A stretch of 64,000 bases of DNA from Eopsaltria australis (lineage: Eukaryota; Chordata; Aves; Passeriformes; Petroicidae), in assembly GCA_034509425.1 (NCBI GenBank), contig JAVTVJ010000981.1, positions 124,001 through 188,000 of the forward strand, read 5' to 3'. The notes beneath the pieces are model-generated. The model ran no database searches and was not told the DNA's origin. It saw only the letters and a program-made list of their open reading frames with translations. Shown one piece after another: positions 1-12,945 of this stretch. The position numbers and the translations under genes were made by a program. Every line of letters starts with the position of its first letter. Within the stretch, counting starts at the first letter, position 1.

Positions 1-3000
1 CAGCAATCAAAACCTTTCCTTACTATCACAGTACCTGGGAAACTAAAACATGTAAATTATTTTCCAACTTGTTTGTTGATGTTTAATTTATCACTCTGAA
101 CACCTCTGAGAAGCCTCCAGAAATGAAGTAACAAAATCAGAGAAGGAAGACCTAGAGAAGATTTTACACCTCATGCATTGTATGGGTTATGGGGCTGCAG
201 TTCCCTAACGAGGATATATTCTGCCCCCTGTTAAATCAAGATTTGCTGCTCTAATGTATCAAAAATGTGGGAGAACAGAAGGCATAAACCAAACATAGTT
301 AAACATGCTATTTGCAAAATTTTGTTAATAAAAATCTCAACAGTATTTAGAATACTAGACTTGTATTAGACTAACTCTGATAGTTCAGAACTCCTGAAAC
401 TTCTCAGAGCTTTTCCATTTGGATGTCTTATTTGCACCTTGCACTCCAAACAAAGTGCAGTATCCATATGGACACCTGAGTCAGCCTAAGTCACTACATT
501 TCTAATGAATTTTGAAAAGACATTTAAACACTCCACAGATTCCTCCTGGGAACCCACGGGCCAAATACACAGGGATACTGAAAAGACCTTCACCCGAAGA
601 GTGATGGGAGCATCATCCTGCCAGGTTTCTCCAAGATTACAAGGTCACCAGGTTAAGTGCACCAGGCTTTTCTGGCATTTGGCTCCAGGATACTGCTGAC
701 TTTGTCTTCATGTTGAGGAATCCTTCAGACCTGTTTAATGGGTTGTCAGCTTTCTGCTTCACCAGCCAGTCCCACATTTATTCCTCATGCAAATTGGTGC
801 AACCTCCAGTAGAAATTACAACGTCAAAGCATTCAGAGAGTTCAGTACAAAAACACCAGTCAGGGGCTACTCATGATTTTGAAGCATCAAAATTCAGTTT
901 CTGAAAAGCTAGTTTGGGTTTTCACAGTATTGAAGAAAACATTAATCATTTTGCCCTTGGGTCTGTTATGTCAGAAGCAAACACAGATGTGAATACTGTG
1001 ACACATCTCTGCATTTCTCCTGACAGCTCACGTTTTGGGTTCCTTATCTGCAGCAGTAACCAGTTCTCAATGAACTCCCTCCCACTGTTTGTGAGAAAAA
1101 TGCTCATGTAACAAGCCTGGATCCCACTGGTCACATGGGATTATTTCAAGCCTTTACATTATAATTCCTTCTGAACTGTTTCTCTAGGTGAGTTGAACAG
1201 TCTCAGTTCATTTTGCCATTCTTATTTTATTCTTCAAATGTAGGCAATGTACTGTCTAAACATTTTCTAAAACTCCAATCAGCAATTACCTTGGAAAAAC
1301 CTTGAAAATCAACATCAACATTATTCCCTCTTCTCCTTATTTTAAACACAAATGATTAGGAAGATTAGGGAAGGCAGACGGAGAGACACTTTCTGTGTAT
1401 TTATGATGTGTCCTACAGACTCTAAAGCCTTACATACTTTTATTTTCCACCTTGTCACACCAAAGTTGTGACCCAGGCTTTCTGAAGTGCAGTTTTCCAT
1501 ACCTGCTCAGCAGCACATACACAAACCTTCAGCACTTTCTGCCGACAGAATATTCAACAGGGAAATTCCAACATGCATATGCATAAGTTAACACTCAGTT
1601 GGAAATCCAAAATAATTTAGAACTGCAGTTCTTTGTGTATTCAAATTTTTCTGAAATTTTAACAAATAAATGAGAAAAGCAACACAGCCTCCAGAAGCAG
1701 CCAAAGCTCCCAGTGCCACGAATCTCTGAGCAACTGTCCCAGCTGGCCCTGACAATGTGGCCCAGAGCAAACCCTCCAACATCTCCATGCTAAGGAGCTC
1801 CTTGTCCAAAAGGGTAGGGAGTATTTTTAAGTCTCTCACAGGACTATTATGAAGATTAATTAAGGTCTGAGCAGTGCTTTGAAGATCAAAACTGCTATGC
1901 TGTTATTTATTATTAAAGAACAACAAAGCACATTCTTGTTGTCTATAATTCAACTTCACAGAGAAAACAGTGGACGAGCACATGTTCAAGTGCATAAATT
2001 AACTCTCCCTGCCCCAACAAGCTGGGATTTGCATAACTGCATTTTTAGCCACCAAAATCCCATCAGAAAGTCTATACTCATCCCTTTGAAACATTTTAAA
2101 GGCCTAAGGGAATATAACCAATACAGTTTCTCTTCTGATTCTTTTCCAAGATAAGCTTTTCCTATCAGATATTTCTGCCTCAGTTCAGCAATGCCTTTTA
2201 TCCTATCAGGAGTCCTTGGACTATTCACAGGATAACATGAGAGGTATACTAAAGTGTTTTGCTAAATCAGTTCAACGCCTATTCTGGATGTTTGCATTCA
2301 AAAAGAGGAACAAGAATGACAGTATGGCATGGTGGGTAATTCTTTTTTTTCTGGAGGGGGAGGAAATCACAAACATTTTGGAACTCTACTTTCTTCACAG
2401 GCTTTCCCATCAGAAAATCACGAATCTCCTTTATAGATTAGTATTTCACAATCAAAGTATTTCACAAACATATCCACTGGTGAAAAACACATAGAAATAC
2501 TACATTGCACTGTGTGTGACTAACTTACACTTCCCTCAAACACATGGGCAGATACAATTTGAAAACATTTATTAGAAATGCTCCCATATTTCAAATACAG
2601 CTGTATTCTTAAAACACAGGATCACATGTATCTTGGCAGCATTTTCACACAAAAAACCACAAAAGGTCAGTATTAACAAAAATCTTAAAAACAGAATTAA
2701 AAGTTGTGAATAACTACTCTCAAGCCTTGCCACCACAGGCCCATCTTCCTGATCTTATTCACACAGCTCCAGCAGATCGAGTTCACCATCAGCACCAGGC
2801 TGCAGCAGTGCAAATATTTAAAGCAAACAAGGATAGGAGCTGTTGGACCTCGAGGGTGGTGAGCAGAAAACAAGTGTAACTCAGCAGCTCCTGCCACCCT
2901 TCCACTGCACAGAGACTGCTGAGAAAGGGTCCAGTGTCCGCAGGATGCTGAGCAGCAGCCCCGCAGTGTGTCAGCTCCCATCACGTACCACAGGAAATTC

Positions 3001-6000
3001 ATTTTATTGGATTACTTTTTGGCTCTCTCCCCATTACCTTTGTCTGCACTCCCAGCACATTCTTATTAACAACACGGATACCAGATTGTGAACTTCTGTA
3101 CTTTTTCAACTGCTTTCAGGAGCAAGTTGAGTTATATTTAGCAGCCATATGGCATCCCTCCTCCCCATGTTTGCTAGGGATAAGAACTGGCAACTTACGT
3201 TTTCTAAAACACCGATCTATATGTTTTCATCTCCAGTTTTAATAGATGTTAACTGTGGTTTAATTGGTAACCCTGGCATTTGCCAAACAGGAAATACAAA
3301 GGGTACCTCTAACAAAGGATGCAATCACAGAACTGTTTTTCTGCAGTCTAGGTGAAACTGTTAAGAAAGCTCCTGAGCTGTACTTCAGACAGCTGCATTC
3401 TTCTTTCATTAATACAATATGGCTACGTAACTAAATAGCCACGGGTGTATTGGCTTCCTTATGCAATCGGCAATTGTTCTGTGTATGGATGACTGAACGT
3501 AGGTTACTTGAGCAAGTCTTGAGCACATCTTAACAGGGGAGAAAGTCAAGAGTACAGTGACAACCAATTCATATCCCATAAAGAACTTCAAAGACAAGGA
3601 CGACTACCACACAGTTTTCCCATGCTCCTGGGAGCCAGGTTTACAAAGCTGAATTTTGCTACAGCCCTGCCTAATTTCACAGAAACTGCAGCCAGAGGTT
3701 AGAAAGAGATCAACAGATTTTAGAACCAATACAAGACATCTGAGAGCTGCTGTCATTCAGGACAGCTGAAAAGGCTGGCTGAACACACAACAAGGATCTG
3801 CAACAGCCTCACTCCAAGCACCACCCCACAAGTGCATCCCTCAAGGAAAAGGAGAAAGGGGGGAAAGACTGGAGGCCCCTAATAATTTGAAAGAAATGGA
3901 CTTTTTTCCTCTAGCAACAAGAGGAATCACTGCTTAAAATACTTATCTGTCAGTTAAATCATGCCCAATGGTTAACTCTTCTTTCTGGTATCTGGAGCTT
4001 TCCCAATTCCTTCTGTGCTTTTCTGGGAACCAGGGATGCAAGGAAAACCCCGAGAAAAGCTCGCACTCAGGTGGCTGCAGCCACAAACATCACCTGCCTG
4101 CAAACTGGTGTGAAGCATCCTCTCCAAGGGTGGCTGCAGGAAGACAACTAGATTCCAGGCCTTATTCCATGCCTTCATTTGTTTTGCACCTAATTCAATT
4201 CTTAAGGGGCAAACCCAGCTTCTCCCTTCTGTCCAAAGAACTGCAGAGCAGCACAGAGTGTTCCTCCAGCAGGAGAAAGGGGACAGACATGCACATTACA
4301 TGCATGCCTGAGCACACTTATGAGCTGCATGTCCAGGATGAGAAATATAAATGAACAACCGTGTTTTTTCCAGCTGGTGTGTTATGTTCACTATTCAACA
4401 AAAAATAATAAACCCTCAAAACTGTGGTTTCTCTCTCTGTGCAAAAAGCAGCTTGGAGAATCTGTTCATCCAGTGCAGCCCATCCTCTGCTTAAGCCTTG
4501 TAAAATTCATGAAGGTGAATGATAAGGCACAAATCACTGCCTGCAGTGGAACCTTCACGCTGGACAACCCACTAGAGACCCAACATGCCAGTCAACACCT
4601 TTTGCAAAGAAGTAACAATTTCTTCAGAACACTGATAATTCCCTCCCAGCTTCCTTGAGGAGGCAGCTCCCAGTGAGTAAAAAATAATTGTGAAGTCAGA
4701 ACAGCACCAGGAAGAAGGGGAAACAAATTGCTTCATACACCAGAATCTCTAGCACAGAACATTTGAGAGAGAACAAAATGTTTAAGGATGCAATCAATCA
4801 TTAAGATTTCATCCCAAAAAGAGAGCACACACATTCATTTGTTCAAAGCTTGCCTTGGTGTTAAAAAAGGTAAGCATAACCATCCCTGCATGCTTGATTA
4901 TCAAATCAGAGCTCAGTGGGAAGAACAAGTACGGGAGTCTTCCAATTAACCAACTTTTTTTTTTCCTTTTGCTTTAAACGCGGTCATTGAACACTGCTGG
5001 AGAAAGATGTCAGGAAAAGCAGATCCCTGGTCTTCTGGCAGTTTTTCCCATTCCTGAACAATTCCTCCTTCAGATGCAGAGCCACAAAGGTTCAAAGGTC
5101 CCTGCAGCCTTTGTTCTCAGTTCCAGGGTAGTTACAAACAAACTTTTGTTCCTGTTTCTTCAATGAAATAAGCTGCAGCAGTTAGCAACGACTGAACTTT
5201 ACATCTGAAGCTTGCCTTGTGCATCACACAAGAGAACTATGGAATCTCATTTACACTTCCAAAAATAAGTTATCAGAACTTTTGCTGAAATAAAAATCAA
5301 CTACTCCTTACTGATTCAACCTCCAGTGAACACATTACACCTCTGCATATTCCTAGAAGTAGGAAGGAGAGACATATTTTAGTTTACAGATTGTGCCTTA
5401 AGAATTCTTTTAAGTTTATCTGAATATTTATAGCTATTGCTCATTCATTTGTGAGTTTTACAACGACCCTACATTTTGTATTTTAGTGTAAAAGTGGTAT
5501 CATCATCGTCAATACATAAAAACACACGTACATAAGCATTAGAAATAAATCATGATACCCAAACAGCAATTTTCATTTCTATCCCAGACAGAGTGCAAGG
5601 GATAAGATGATAATCATAAGGGCAAGTTATGGAAAGCAGCTACTGAAATGTATTCATGGTCCATGAAAAGTTGATACGGAAATTGTTGATAAAATTTGTA
5701 AAGATTCCATCACATTGTATCAGTCGCTATGTAAATTTAGGGGGAAGAACAAGCAAGGTGCATTATCAAGCAAGATAACAGTATTTAAATTTTAAAAACT
5801 ACTGAAATCACCCTGTTAAAAGACTGTTCCAAGCAGGCAGGAGCTGACTCTCTGGAGATGCTTCTTGTAAAACACAAACACGAAAGGCCTGGCACAAGAC
5901 AGTTGTTATGAAATCTAATTAAGACATTCATGAATCATAACAAGAAGGAAAAGGGTAAATATCAGCAAACACTTAAAGACTCTTGCAACAATTAAAATTG

Positions 6001-9000
6001 TGCACAAACAGGGTTGTCCAGGTACATTCTTCATAAAAGCCACACTTATGCCTTAGTGAACTCTGTAAGAATATGGGCAAATTATAACATTTAGATTAGG
6101 AAAACGTCTTGGTTTTATGCTGGCACCAAAAAACCAAACTGTTTTCAAAACACTAAGCACTGTAGCTTCTCTTTTTCCCTAGAGAATTCACAAGCACCTT
6201 GAGCATTCTGAGTATCAAGGCCAAAATGTTCATCTCCCAAATGCCAGGAAACACTGTTACTGAAATTGAAGGGGGGGGGAAAAAGCAACAACTTAACTTT
6301 AATATTTTAACAGAAATGTTTTTAGTCAGTAATGAATACGTCTCAGATAACAAAACACACAGAGACTTAAACATATCTTCTGTAAGAAGCAAGAATTTTT
6401 AAACCACACATAACAACCTAACACCTTGCCATCAAAGTTATTTTTGGGAAAATTGATTTTCTCAATCTGCCAGTAAGTGATGACAAAGCTTTTAGAAAAC
6501 TACCTTTCATCCACATATCTTAAAAGCAACTCACCCATTGGAAGAGCTGCCACCAGGAAACCTAAGGCCACAATTGTGGCTGACCAAGTGTCCCTCCATC
6601 CAACAAAAAACCTCAAGGATATTTAAGCATTTAATTTTACCCTGAAAGCCATAGGAAGCCAGGCTCCAAAGAGCTTGCAGTCCTGGACTAATGAATTAAT
6701 GGTGGAAATTGGAGAAACCCTAGTTCCACAGATTCTTAATGAGTTATAATGGATACACTAAAATTCAATGCTTTCTACCCACAAACATCAGTCCTGAAAT
6801 ATGGGCAGGCAAAAGCCCTGGGCACACCAGGGACAGGATGGAGGGGCAGCAATTGCAGCTTCTTCATCAGCAAAAGCAACTGAGATGACAAGAGGGTGAA
6901 TGATTCATTGATCAGTAACTGATGCACAACCATTGCTTCAACCACTGACCTCATACCACGTCAGGACATGCTCAAAATCTTGCAACATAGCTACAGAAAC
7001 AAGACTGAAAGAAAATAAAGGTGCCTAAAACAATTATTTTAAAAATGGAAATGTATTTTGTTTTCTAAACTATGGGTGAAAAGCTGCTCAGCCATATTCT
7101 CATAGAATATCAAAAGATGACACTATGAATTCCAGAACTATATATGTGTAACTTAAGCACAGAGCAAGAACACCCAGTGAATGGTAACTTCAGTGTCAAT
7201 CATCACGTGACAATACTAAATACATTCAAATCGTGAGCATGAGAGTTAACACTGGGTTTAATCATAAGGCAAGACAATAGCACAAGGAAGCACATACGTG
7301 GTACATTTACCAACCTGATTACAGTAAACCTGGTAGCATTGGTTTATCAGCTTAACCAATCAGCAGGTAATTAACTGTGCATTTAACAACTAGGTAGTAA
7401 AGTTTCTTCTCAGGGAAAATCAGATTGGAAAAGTCAACATCAGCTTAAACACGATTAACTTCCTGCCCCACTGCTGGCAAAGCAAATCCAATTTACTAAA
7501 TAGTTTAAAGGGCGGTTTTTAATTATTTTGCACACTTCCAAAGAATCCAACGCTACACACAAATAAGGGTAAGCGGATCTACTGCAGCGAGCACAGACCC
7601 AAGAACCACAACACACCACTGAAATAAACACCCAGAGACTTCTTAACATGCTTAACAGCCCGGGCACTTTGTACTGCAGAAACCCCACATATTACTGGGG
7701 ATATAATACAGGAGAGAGGCCACAAACAGCTGCAGTGTCCTGTTCTGTGCAACGAAACCCTAACTTGGTGCATCTCCTTCAGACTTCTCCACTACTTCAT
7801 ATTTCTAAAACAGTATGAAAAAAAAAATATACAACAAGTAACTCTTGTGAGTGAGATTTACATCTTTTACCTGGTTTCTAGTGGCACACACACCTCCCTA
7901 GGAACATGCACAAACTACTCAATAATCTATATATCTAAAATCTTTTGCAGGAATTGAGGGGTTGCAGACAGTGTGAGAGAAACACAGCAAGGCACACACA
8001 GAAACAGAACAAGGATTCAAATCAGCAACTCAGTTTTGCTGCCTTCCTACACTTCTTACTCAACACAATAATTAAAAATTGAAAACTAAAGTTTTCCAAC
8101 TTTAATTGTTCAGCAGCAAAGATAACAATGACTTTTCACCTACAACACAGATCTACAAAAATAAAACCTAAGCAAAACAAACAAAACCCCACAAAATTAA
8201 TACCGAAAAGAAACGGTCTCAGCCAAACCGGGTGAACATTGCTAAATGACTCCTGACCCGCAGCATCACATCCTCGGTTATGCGATTCTCCAAATTCTGG
8301 TTGGCTGGAAAACCTAGTCTGCATAACAATAAGTACAAAAAATGGCTTCTCTTTAGCGTCCTCGGTGCGCACACCCCTCCTCTCCAACAGCGCTCAGCCA
8401 GCCTTCGCAAAGGATTAGCATAAGAATAGAAATCACTGGGAAAATCCACATGCTCCGGCTGCCCAGACTTGTTGACCTGCTTCACCCCAGATACCAAAAT
8501 GACTTATTTTCCACGGAAAGCAGTTATGGACTTTAAAAGTTGATAAACACTGCAATCTGTTTCTCTTTTATTGCAGTATCAGATATCTCACAAGCAGATA
8601 CAGAGCCGAACAGAGATGCAGAACAACTTCCACGGTTGGAACCACAGACTCACAACGTGCTCAAGTTCAAATTCCTGCACAAGTCTGGTGGGGAAGAATG
8701 GCTCTATCAGGATCCTTCTCAGCTCGGACCTACCTGGCTCATCATCAAACCCATACAAGCAGCAAGTTCATCAGCCTTGCTGAGCAAGTACACACTGCTA
8801 CTGCTGCACAGGGAAGGCTGAAGCCAGATCCAGGAGCTGCAGGCGAGGAGCATACCTGGGAGAGGACCTGGCCCTGTGGATACTACACCTGGCAGAGGCC
8901 ACCCGTGCTCACAGTCCCATGGGACCAATTTGGTTCTGTAGCCAAAATTTACAAGTTTACCTACATCTTCTTCCCTTTCTGTCCTTACCCTGGCACCAGT

Positions 9001-10850
9001 CAGCAGCTGACAGACAATAGCTCTTGCCTTGGTCACAGCCACTGGAATCACAACTACCACAAAGATAAGAATATTTTGAGGAAACGCAAATGAAAATAAT
9101 CCCCCAGTTCATGAAAAAACCAACATCTTCCTCTTATTGGTGGAGAGCAGTTTACAAAGGCCAAGGGAACCCATCTCAAGTCTTCTCTCCAACATAAACT
9201 ATTCTAGCCATAATAAAGTATGAAAAACATCACTTATTGCTGGAAATATGAACATTGGGCTCCTGCAAAACACACTGAGTTTTTGTATAAACATATTACA
9301 GTATTTGACATGTTTGTTTTGAAATGGGGGAAGTTGACTGGAATCATCCCCATAATGTGGTCTGATACTTCATGCAAAAAAATGCACTCAGACAGCAAAA
9401 TGACATTTCCTTTTCAGAAGTTCACAAAAGAACCAGAAGCCCAGGGGGGAAATGGCCAAAGTAGCACTATTCTCCTTTTTTGCTGGATTTCCTCCACTCC
9501 CTCTGGGATCTTCTACCCAGCCAGTAAGTCACCGCTGTAATCATCTCTCTTAAATTCAACACAATCATCATCATCATTCCCCTCACTCTGCATTACAGAA
9601 AACAGATTATTAAGGACTGTGATCCTGATATCTCACAACCCACCAGCAGCAAGTGACACAAAACCACTGCAGCATCCAGCTACAAACTGGACATAAAGCC
9701 CAAAAGGTAAAGCAGTTCCCTGACGATATTTCTGCTGACTTGCCTCAGATGTATTTGTCGAGTTTTTGAAGAAACAAAGAGCACTTTAAAAAAACAAATC
9801 TCAGATTAAGACCACAAGCTGAAAGACTGGCCAATAATTTGCTTCTGGCAATGGACTAATATTTCTTCTGTACATTATACGTGGCATTAATACCACAGTA
9901 AGACTTTCACTTCTGTTTCCCTAAGTAACAGATTTTGCATTTTGCCAGACTGATCCCATTCTCCCCCACTTTATTATCTCTATCACCACATGCTCTCAAA
10001 TGACTACAATTCTGATGCTTGCAGGTGGGTCCAATAGTATGTTCAAACACTACAAACCCATCAGCTCCACCTGCACACACCCTGGGGTAAGGCTCCGATA
10101 AGTTTCATGAAAACAAACCAATCCAAGCACAAGAACTATTTACTACTCTTTTATCACGAAGAACATGCAATATTTTACCACCAGTCAAAATAGGTTGCTC
10201 ACTCAAGGCTAACCTGATTTTAGAATGAGAAGACATCCTTGCAGTGGGAAAGAAACCACATAGTTCTCAATAAGCACATGCAGGACATTTGTCCCTACTC
10301 TGCAGAAGCTTCAACCTCAAACACTTGAAATAGATTTTAAGAGTCTTGGAAACCAACTCATTCAGTTCATTTCAAAGAAGAGTGTCTGGTCACCTTTGGA
10401 TTACACACTTAGAGATGTTTCTTCAAATTAAATGGCATATTTTAAGCTTCTACCTTGTTGCCTTTCCACCTATTCCTCTCAATTGCATTCTTCCCAGTGC
10501 CAGGGCCAACCAATACAACAAACTGGGCGCCCACGGCGGCTGTCTCAGCCTCTGTCCAAAGTGCTGTTTTCTGCACAATCTCATGTGGAAAGGACAGCGA
10601 AGGAACAAAAACTGACTGGTTCCCATCACCTTCGAACAATCCAGCAGCTCTTGGTCAGGTCTGGAGCAGCCGTTTGCCATAGGAGACAGATTCCCAAGAG
10701 AGAGCAAGGTGGGACACACCGTTTGTAGAAGGAAAACAGCACCGTAGGTGGGTACACACCAGCGAGCCTCAAAGGTTCATTTACCTTTTTGCCAAGCGGC
10801 CACTGCTCACTCAGAGTCCAGAAGTGTTATGGATCCTCCCAAAAAACCTC
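1..10850. other. Non-coding block, probably intron 1 of a minus-strand gene
   Basis: I found no coding exon that I recognise in this AT-rich block. Open frames are short and none shows paired splice sites with family-like protein sequence. The strongest minus-strand splice donors lie just to the right, at the CpG island (10,870 and 10,900), so a minus-strand transcript starting in the island would run leftwards through this block. In mammals the gene head-to-head with BARX2 is ARHGAP32, a Rho GTPase-activating protein, which makes ARHGAP32 intron 1 the leading guess. That guess comes from conserved gene order, not from sequence seen here. No CR1, tRNA or long tandem repeat stood out. A G run occurs near 6,271. 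Confidence 0.4.
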
Positions 10851-10900
10851 ACTCCGGCATCCACCGCTCACCTCCCTCTGCAACCAGGCGGGAAGCTCAC

Positions 10901-11500
10901 CGATATAATTTGGATAAACCACCTCCATGAGCACACGTAGCACCTGTTGGGCGCTGCTCCGTGTCACACCGTCCCTGGACAGGCTTGTCCCCGGACACGA
11001 ACCCTGCGTGCTCGCAGCGGCCCCACAAAAGGCAGCAGGACAATAGAGCCGGCACAAAGCCGCGTCCCCACGCCGAGCCCCACGCGGGGATGGCACGCAC
11101 GGGCTGAAATGCCCATTTTCCCTCCTCGCCACTGACTGCTCCCGGGCCACAGGCGAATTTATCCACCTGGGAGACCCCCCGGCGACACGCGCGGAGTTCC
11201 GGGGCGGGAAAGGGGAGGGGGCGGGGGGAGCCCCGGGGCGAACAAAACCCGGCCACGACAAACCGACGAGTGCTTTTATTCGGAATTTTTTTCCTTTTTC
11301 TCTCCCGCCCATGGCGGCAGCGGCCGCGGCGAGCGCCCCATCACCCACCCCAGCGCCGCCCTCACGACCTGCAGGGCGCTGCCGCGACACTATCGCGACC
11401 GTCGGTGCTATGCCGACCTGTCCCCTCAGCCCTCCCCTCTGCTGGCCGCGCTCACCTCGCTCCGCCGCCGCGGGGCCGCGCCCCGGCCGCCGCTCAGCAG
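10901..11500 (-). other. Candidate first exon of the leftward gene (boundaries approximate)
   Basis: Read on the minus strand, the sequence ends at a strong donor (intron GT at 10,900-10,899, GTGAGC). A second donor 30 bp on has GAG before GTGAGC (GT at 10,871-10,870). An ATG at 10,928-10,926 would give a short coding start, MEVVYPNYI, before the first donor, but its start context is weak. A better start context, GCCGCCATGG, lies at 11,313. The exon may therefore be entirely 5' UTR. The upstream boundary is set only by the CpG island and is not a measured start site. I do not recognise the peptide and do not assign a gene symbol. Confidence 0.35.
11201..11229 (+). other. G-quadruplex-capable G-run cluster in CpG island
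   Basis: Four or more runs of 3-6 G are separated by one to three bases (GGGGCGGGAAAGGGGAGGGG, then GCGGGGGG). This meets the usual G4 pattern and also provides GC-box-like sites. It sits in the island upstream of the minus-strand donor sites. Confidence 0.6.
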
Positions 11501-11524
11501 CCCCGTCCCGCCGCCCGTAGCGCC

Positions 11525-11543
11525 ATGGCCGCGGCCACGGTAG
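11525..11543 (+). other. Candidate plus-strand coding start with splice donor
   Basis: GCGCCATGG is an excellent start context. It opens the codons MAAATV and runs into AG followed by GTGAGG, a good donor, at 11,544. This could be the first coding exon of a divergent transcript from the island. No matching downstream exon was recognised between here and BARX2, so it may be a non-coding RNA or chance, since CG-rich DNA produces many such motifs. The CCATGG here is palindromic and also gives a minus-strand ATG that closes after about ten codons. Confidence 0.2.
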
Positions 11544-11927
11544 GTGAGGAGGAGCCGCCGGGAAGAGGCTGGCAAGGGCCCGGCGAGGGGGATCCGCGTC
11601 CGGCACACGCCCCCCGCTCCCGCCCGGGTTCAGGCACCGGCGGCGAGGCCCATGCGCGCTGCTGCTGCCGCCGGCTCCGCCCCGACGCCGGGAAGGGCGG
11701 GCGTGAGGCGGCGGCTGAGGGAGGGAGAAAGATGGAGAGGGGGATGGAGGGATGGATGGAGGGAGGGATAGTGGGACTAGAGGACAGCGCGGTGTCGGGG
11801 TGGCCGTGAGGCGTACGCGGAGGAGGGAGCTCAGGGTGCCGGCTTGGGCTGGAGCGTGTCCTTTTCTACAACTCCCTGGCAGGAGGCTGTAACCTGCTGA
11901 GTGCCGGGCTCTGCCCCCAGGGAACAA

Positions 11928-12185
11928 CGACAGGATGAAAGGATACAGACTTAACCTGCACCAGAAAAGGTTTGGGTTTGGTATCAGGAGGAATTTCTTC
12001 ACAGAAAGGGTGATTAGATATTGGAATGGGCTGCCCAGGGAGGCGATGGAGTCCTTATCCCTGGAGCTGTCCAAGGATGGCTGGAAGTGGCACTCAGCTG
12101 GGCTGGGTGCCAAGGTGGGGCTCGGTCACAGGGTGGATTTCATGGTCTCGGATGTCTTTTCCAGCCGAAATGACTCTGGGGTTCT
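11928..12185 (+). mobile_element. CR1: CR1 LINE 3' fragment
   Basis: The sequence contains the familiar CR1 tail blocks: an AGGAATTTCTTCACAGAAAG-type stretch, then a GGAATGGGCTGCCCAGGGAG stretch, a 'leading to CTGTCCAAGGATGGCTGG' stretch, and an end near TTCCAGCCGAAATGACTCTG. The copy is 5'-truncated and diverged. It lies at the edge of the CpG island. Confidence 0.75.
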
Positions 12186-12351
12186 GGGACGAAAGCCACC
12201 TCACCTGTGCTGCAGGTGATGGGGAAGGTGTGGGTCTGGGCACAGGGAAATGTCTCCCCTGAGTGGGAAAGCACTGCCAGGTGTGCCTGGTTTGGGGCTA
12301 GGAGGAGAGGGGGAGGCTGTGAGGGCTGACCTGGAGTGTGAAGGCACTGGG
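12186..12351. other. Short unassigned spacer between CR1 pieces
   Basis: This is moderately GC-rich sequence with no recognisable gene or repeat. Confidence 0.4.
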
Positions 12352-12700
12352 GTTATTTCACAGAAGCCCAGGATGGCTGAGGCTGAAGGAGACCTCAGAG
12401 TGTCACCAGGTCCCAGCTCCCCACTCCAGCAGGGCCATCCCAGAGCACAGAACACAGGATTGTGTCCAGTGGGTTCTGGAATATCCCCAGTGAGGGACAC
12501 TCCACACTGTCTCTGGACAATCTATTTAGTGCTTGATCACTGCACAGGGAAGATGTTCTTCCTCATATTCAGCTGGAACTGCCCGTGCATCATTTTCTGC
12601 CTGTTCTTCTTGACCTATTGCTGGGTACCATGGAACAGAGCCTGGTCCACCTTCTTAGCACCCCCTCTTTATATATTTTTACACATTGATGAGGTACATT
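12352..12700 (-). mobile_element. CR1: CR1 LINE fragment, minus orientation
   Basis: On the plus strand it reads as the reverse complement of a CR1 3' region: AGGATGGCTGAGGCTGAAGG, then blocks matching the CR1 pattern around 'agggacactccacactgtct' and 'gggaagatgttcttcctcat'. It is diverged, and its edges are approximate. Confidence 0.65.
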
Positions 12701-12811
12701 TGGGGTTGAGGGATGTGCAAGGTGCTGGGGCTGGTCCAGAGGCAGCAGAAGGGATGGAGCTGGCAGGGCCTGCAGTGGCTCTATGTGTGCTGTAGTGAGG
12801 TCAGGGCTGCT

Positions 12812-12945
12812 CCTGTCACAGGATGGTGGGGTTGGAAGGGACCTCTGGAGATCATCTGGGCCAACCCCCGCACCAAGACAGGGTCATTTAGAGCAAGTGA
12901 CACAGGAGCATATCCAGGATGCTTTTGAATGTCTGAGTATGCAAA
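12812..12945 (-). mobile_element. CR1: CR1 LINE 3' end, minus orientation
   Basis: A reverse-complement CR1 tail is present: GGTTGGAAGGGACCTCTGGA, followed by the ATCATCTGGGCCAACCCCC block. This is a separate copy from the one immediately to its left, because the 3'-terminal motif begins again. Confidence 0.8.

Larger units (their letters stand above)
10880..11850. promoter_or_regulatory. CpG island, candidate bidirectional promoter
   Basis: About 1 kb of very GC- and CpG-rich sequence stands out sharply from AT-rich flanks. Both strands carry start codons in strong context and consensus donors: minus-strand GTGAGC donors at 10,900 and 10,871, and a plus-strand GTGAGG donor at 11,544. A guanine-quadruplex-capable run lies at 11,201-11,229 and a GGAT/GGGA-rich simple repeat at 11,735-11,780. 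There is no obvious TATA box. This is typical of a broad vertebrate housekeeping promoter. The likely owner is the minus-strand gene to the left (ARHGAP32 by gene order). A divergent plus-strand transcript is possible. Confidence 0.7.

Noticed and set aside
8577..8821. Possible plus-strand exon after a good acceptor (TTTTATTGCAG at 8,576)
   Set aside because: The frame reads fairly protein-like, with a faint GYF-domain resemblance, but there is no good donor, no partner exon and no recognisable family. It is probably chance.
11270..11809. 179-codon plus-strand open frame in the CpG island
   Set aside because: Low-complexity GC-driven reading. Only the ATG at 11,525 with its nearby donor was kept, as a weak candidate.
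10827..12113. 428-codon minus-strand open frame through the CpG island
   Set aside because: GC-rich DNA has few stops. The product is low-complexity Pro/Arg/Gly sequence, and the frame runs through a CR1 fragment. Only its right-hand donors looked gene-like.
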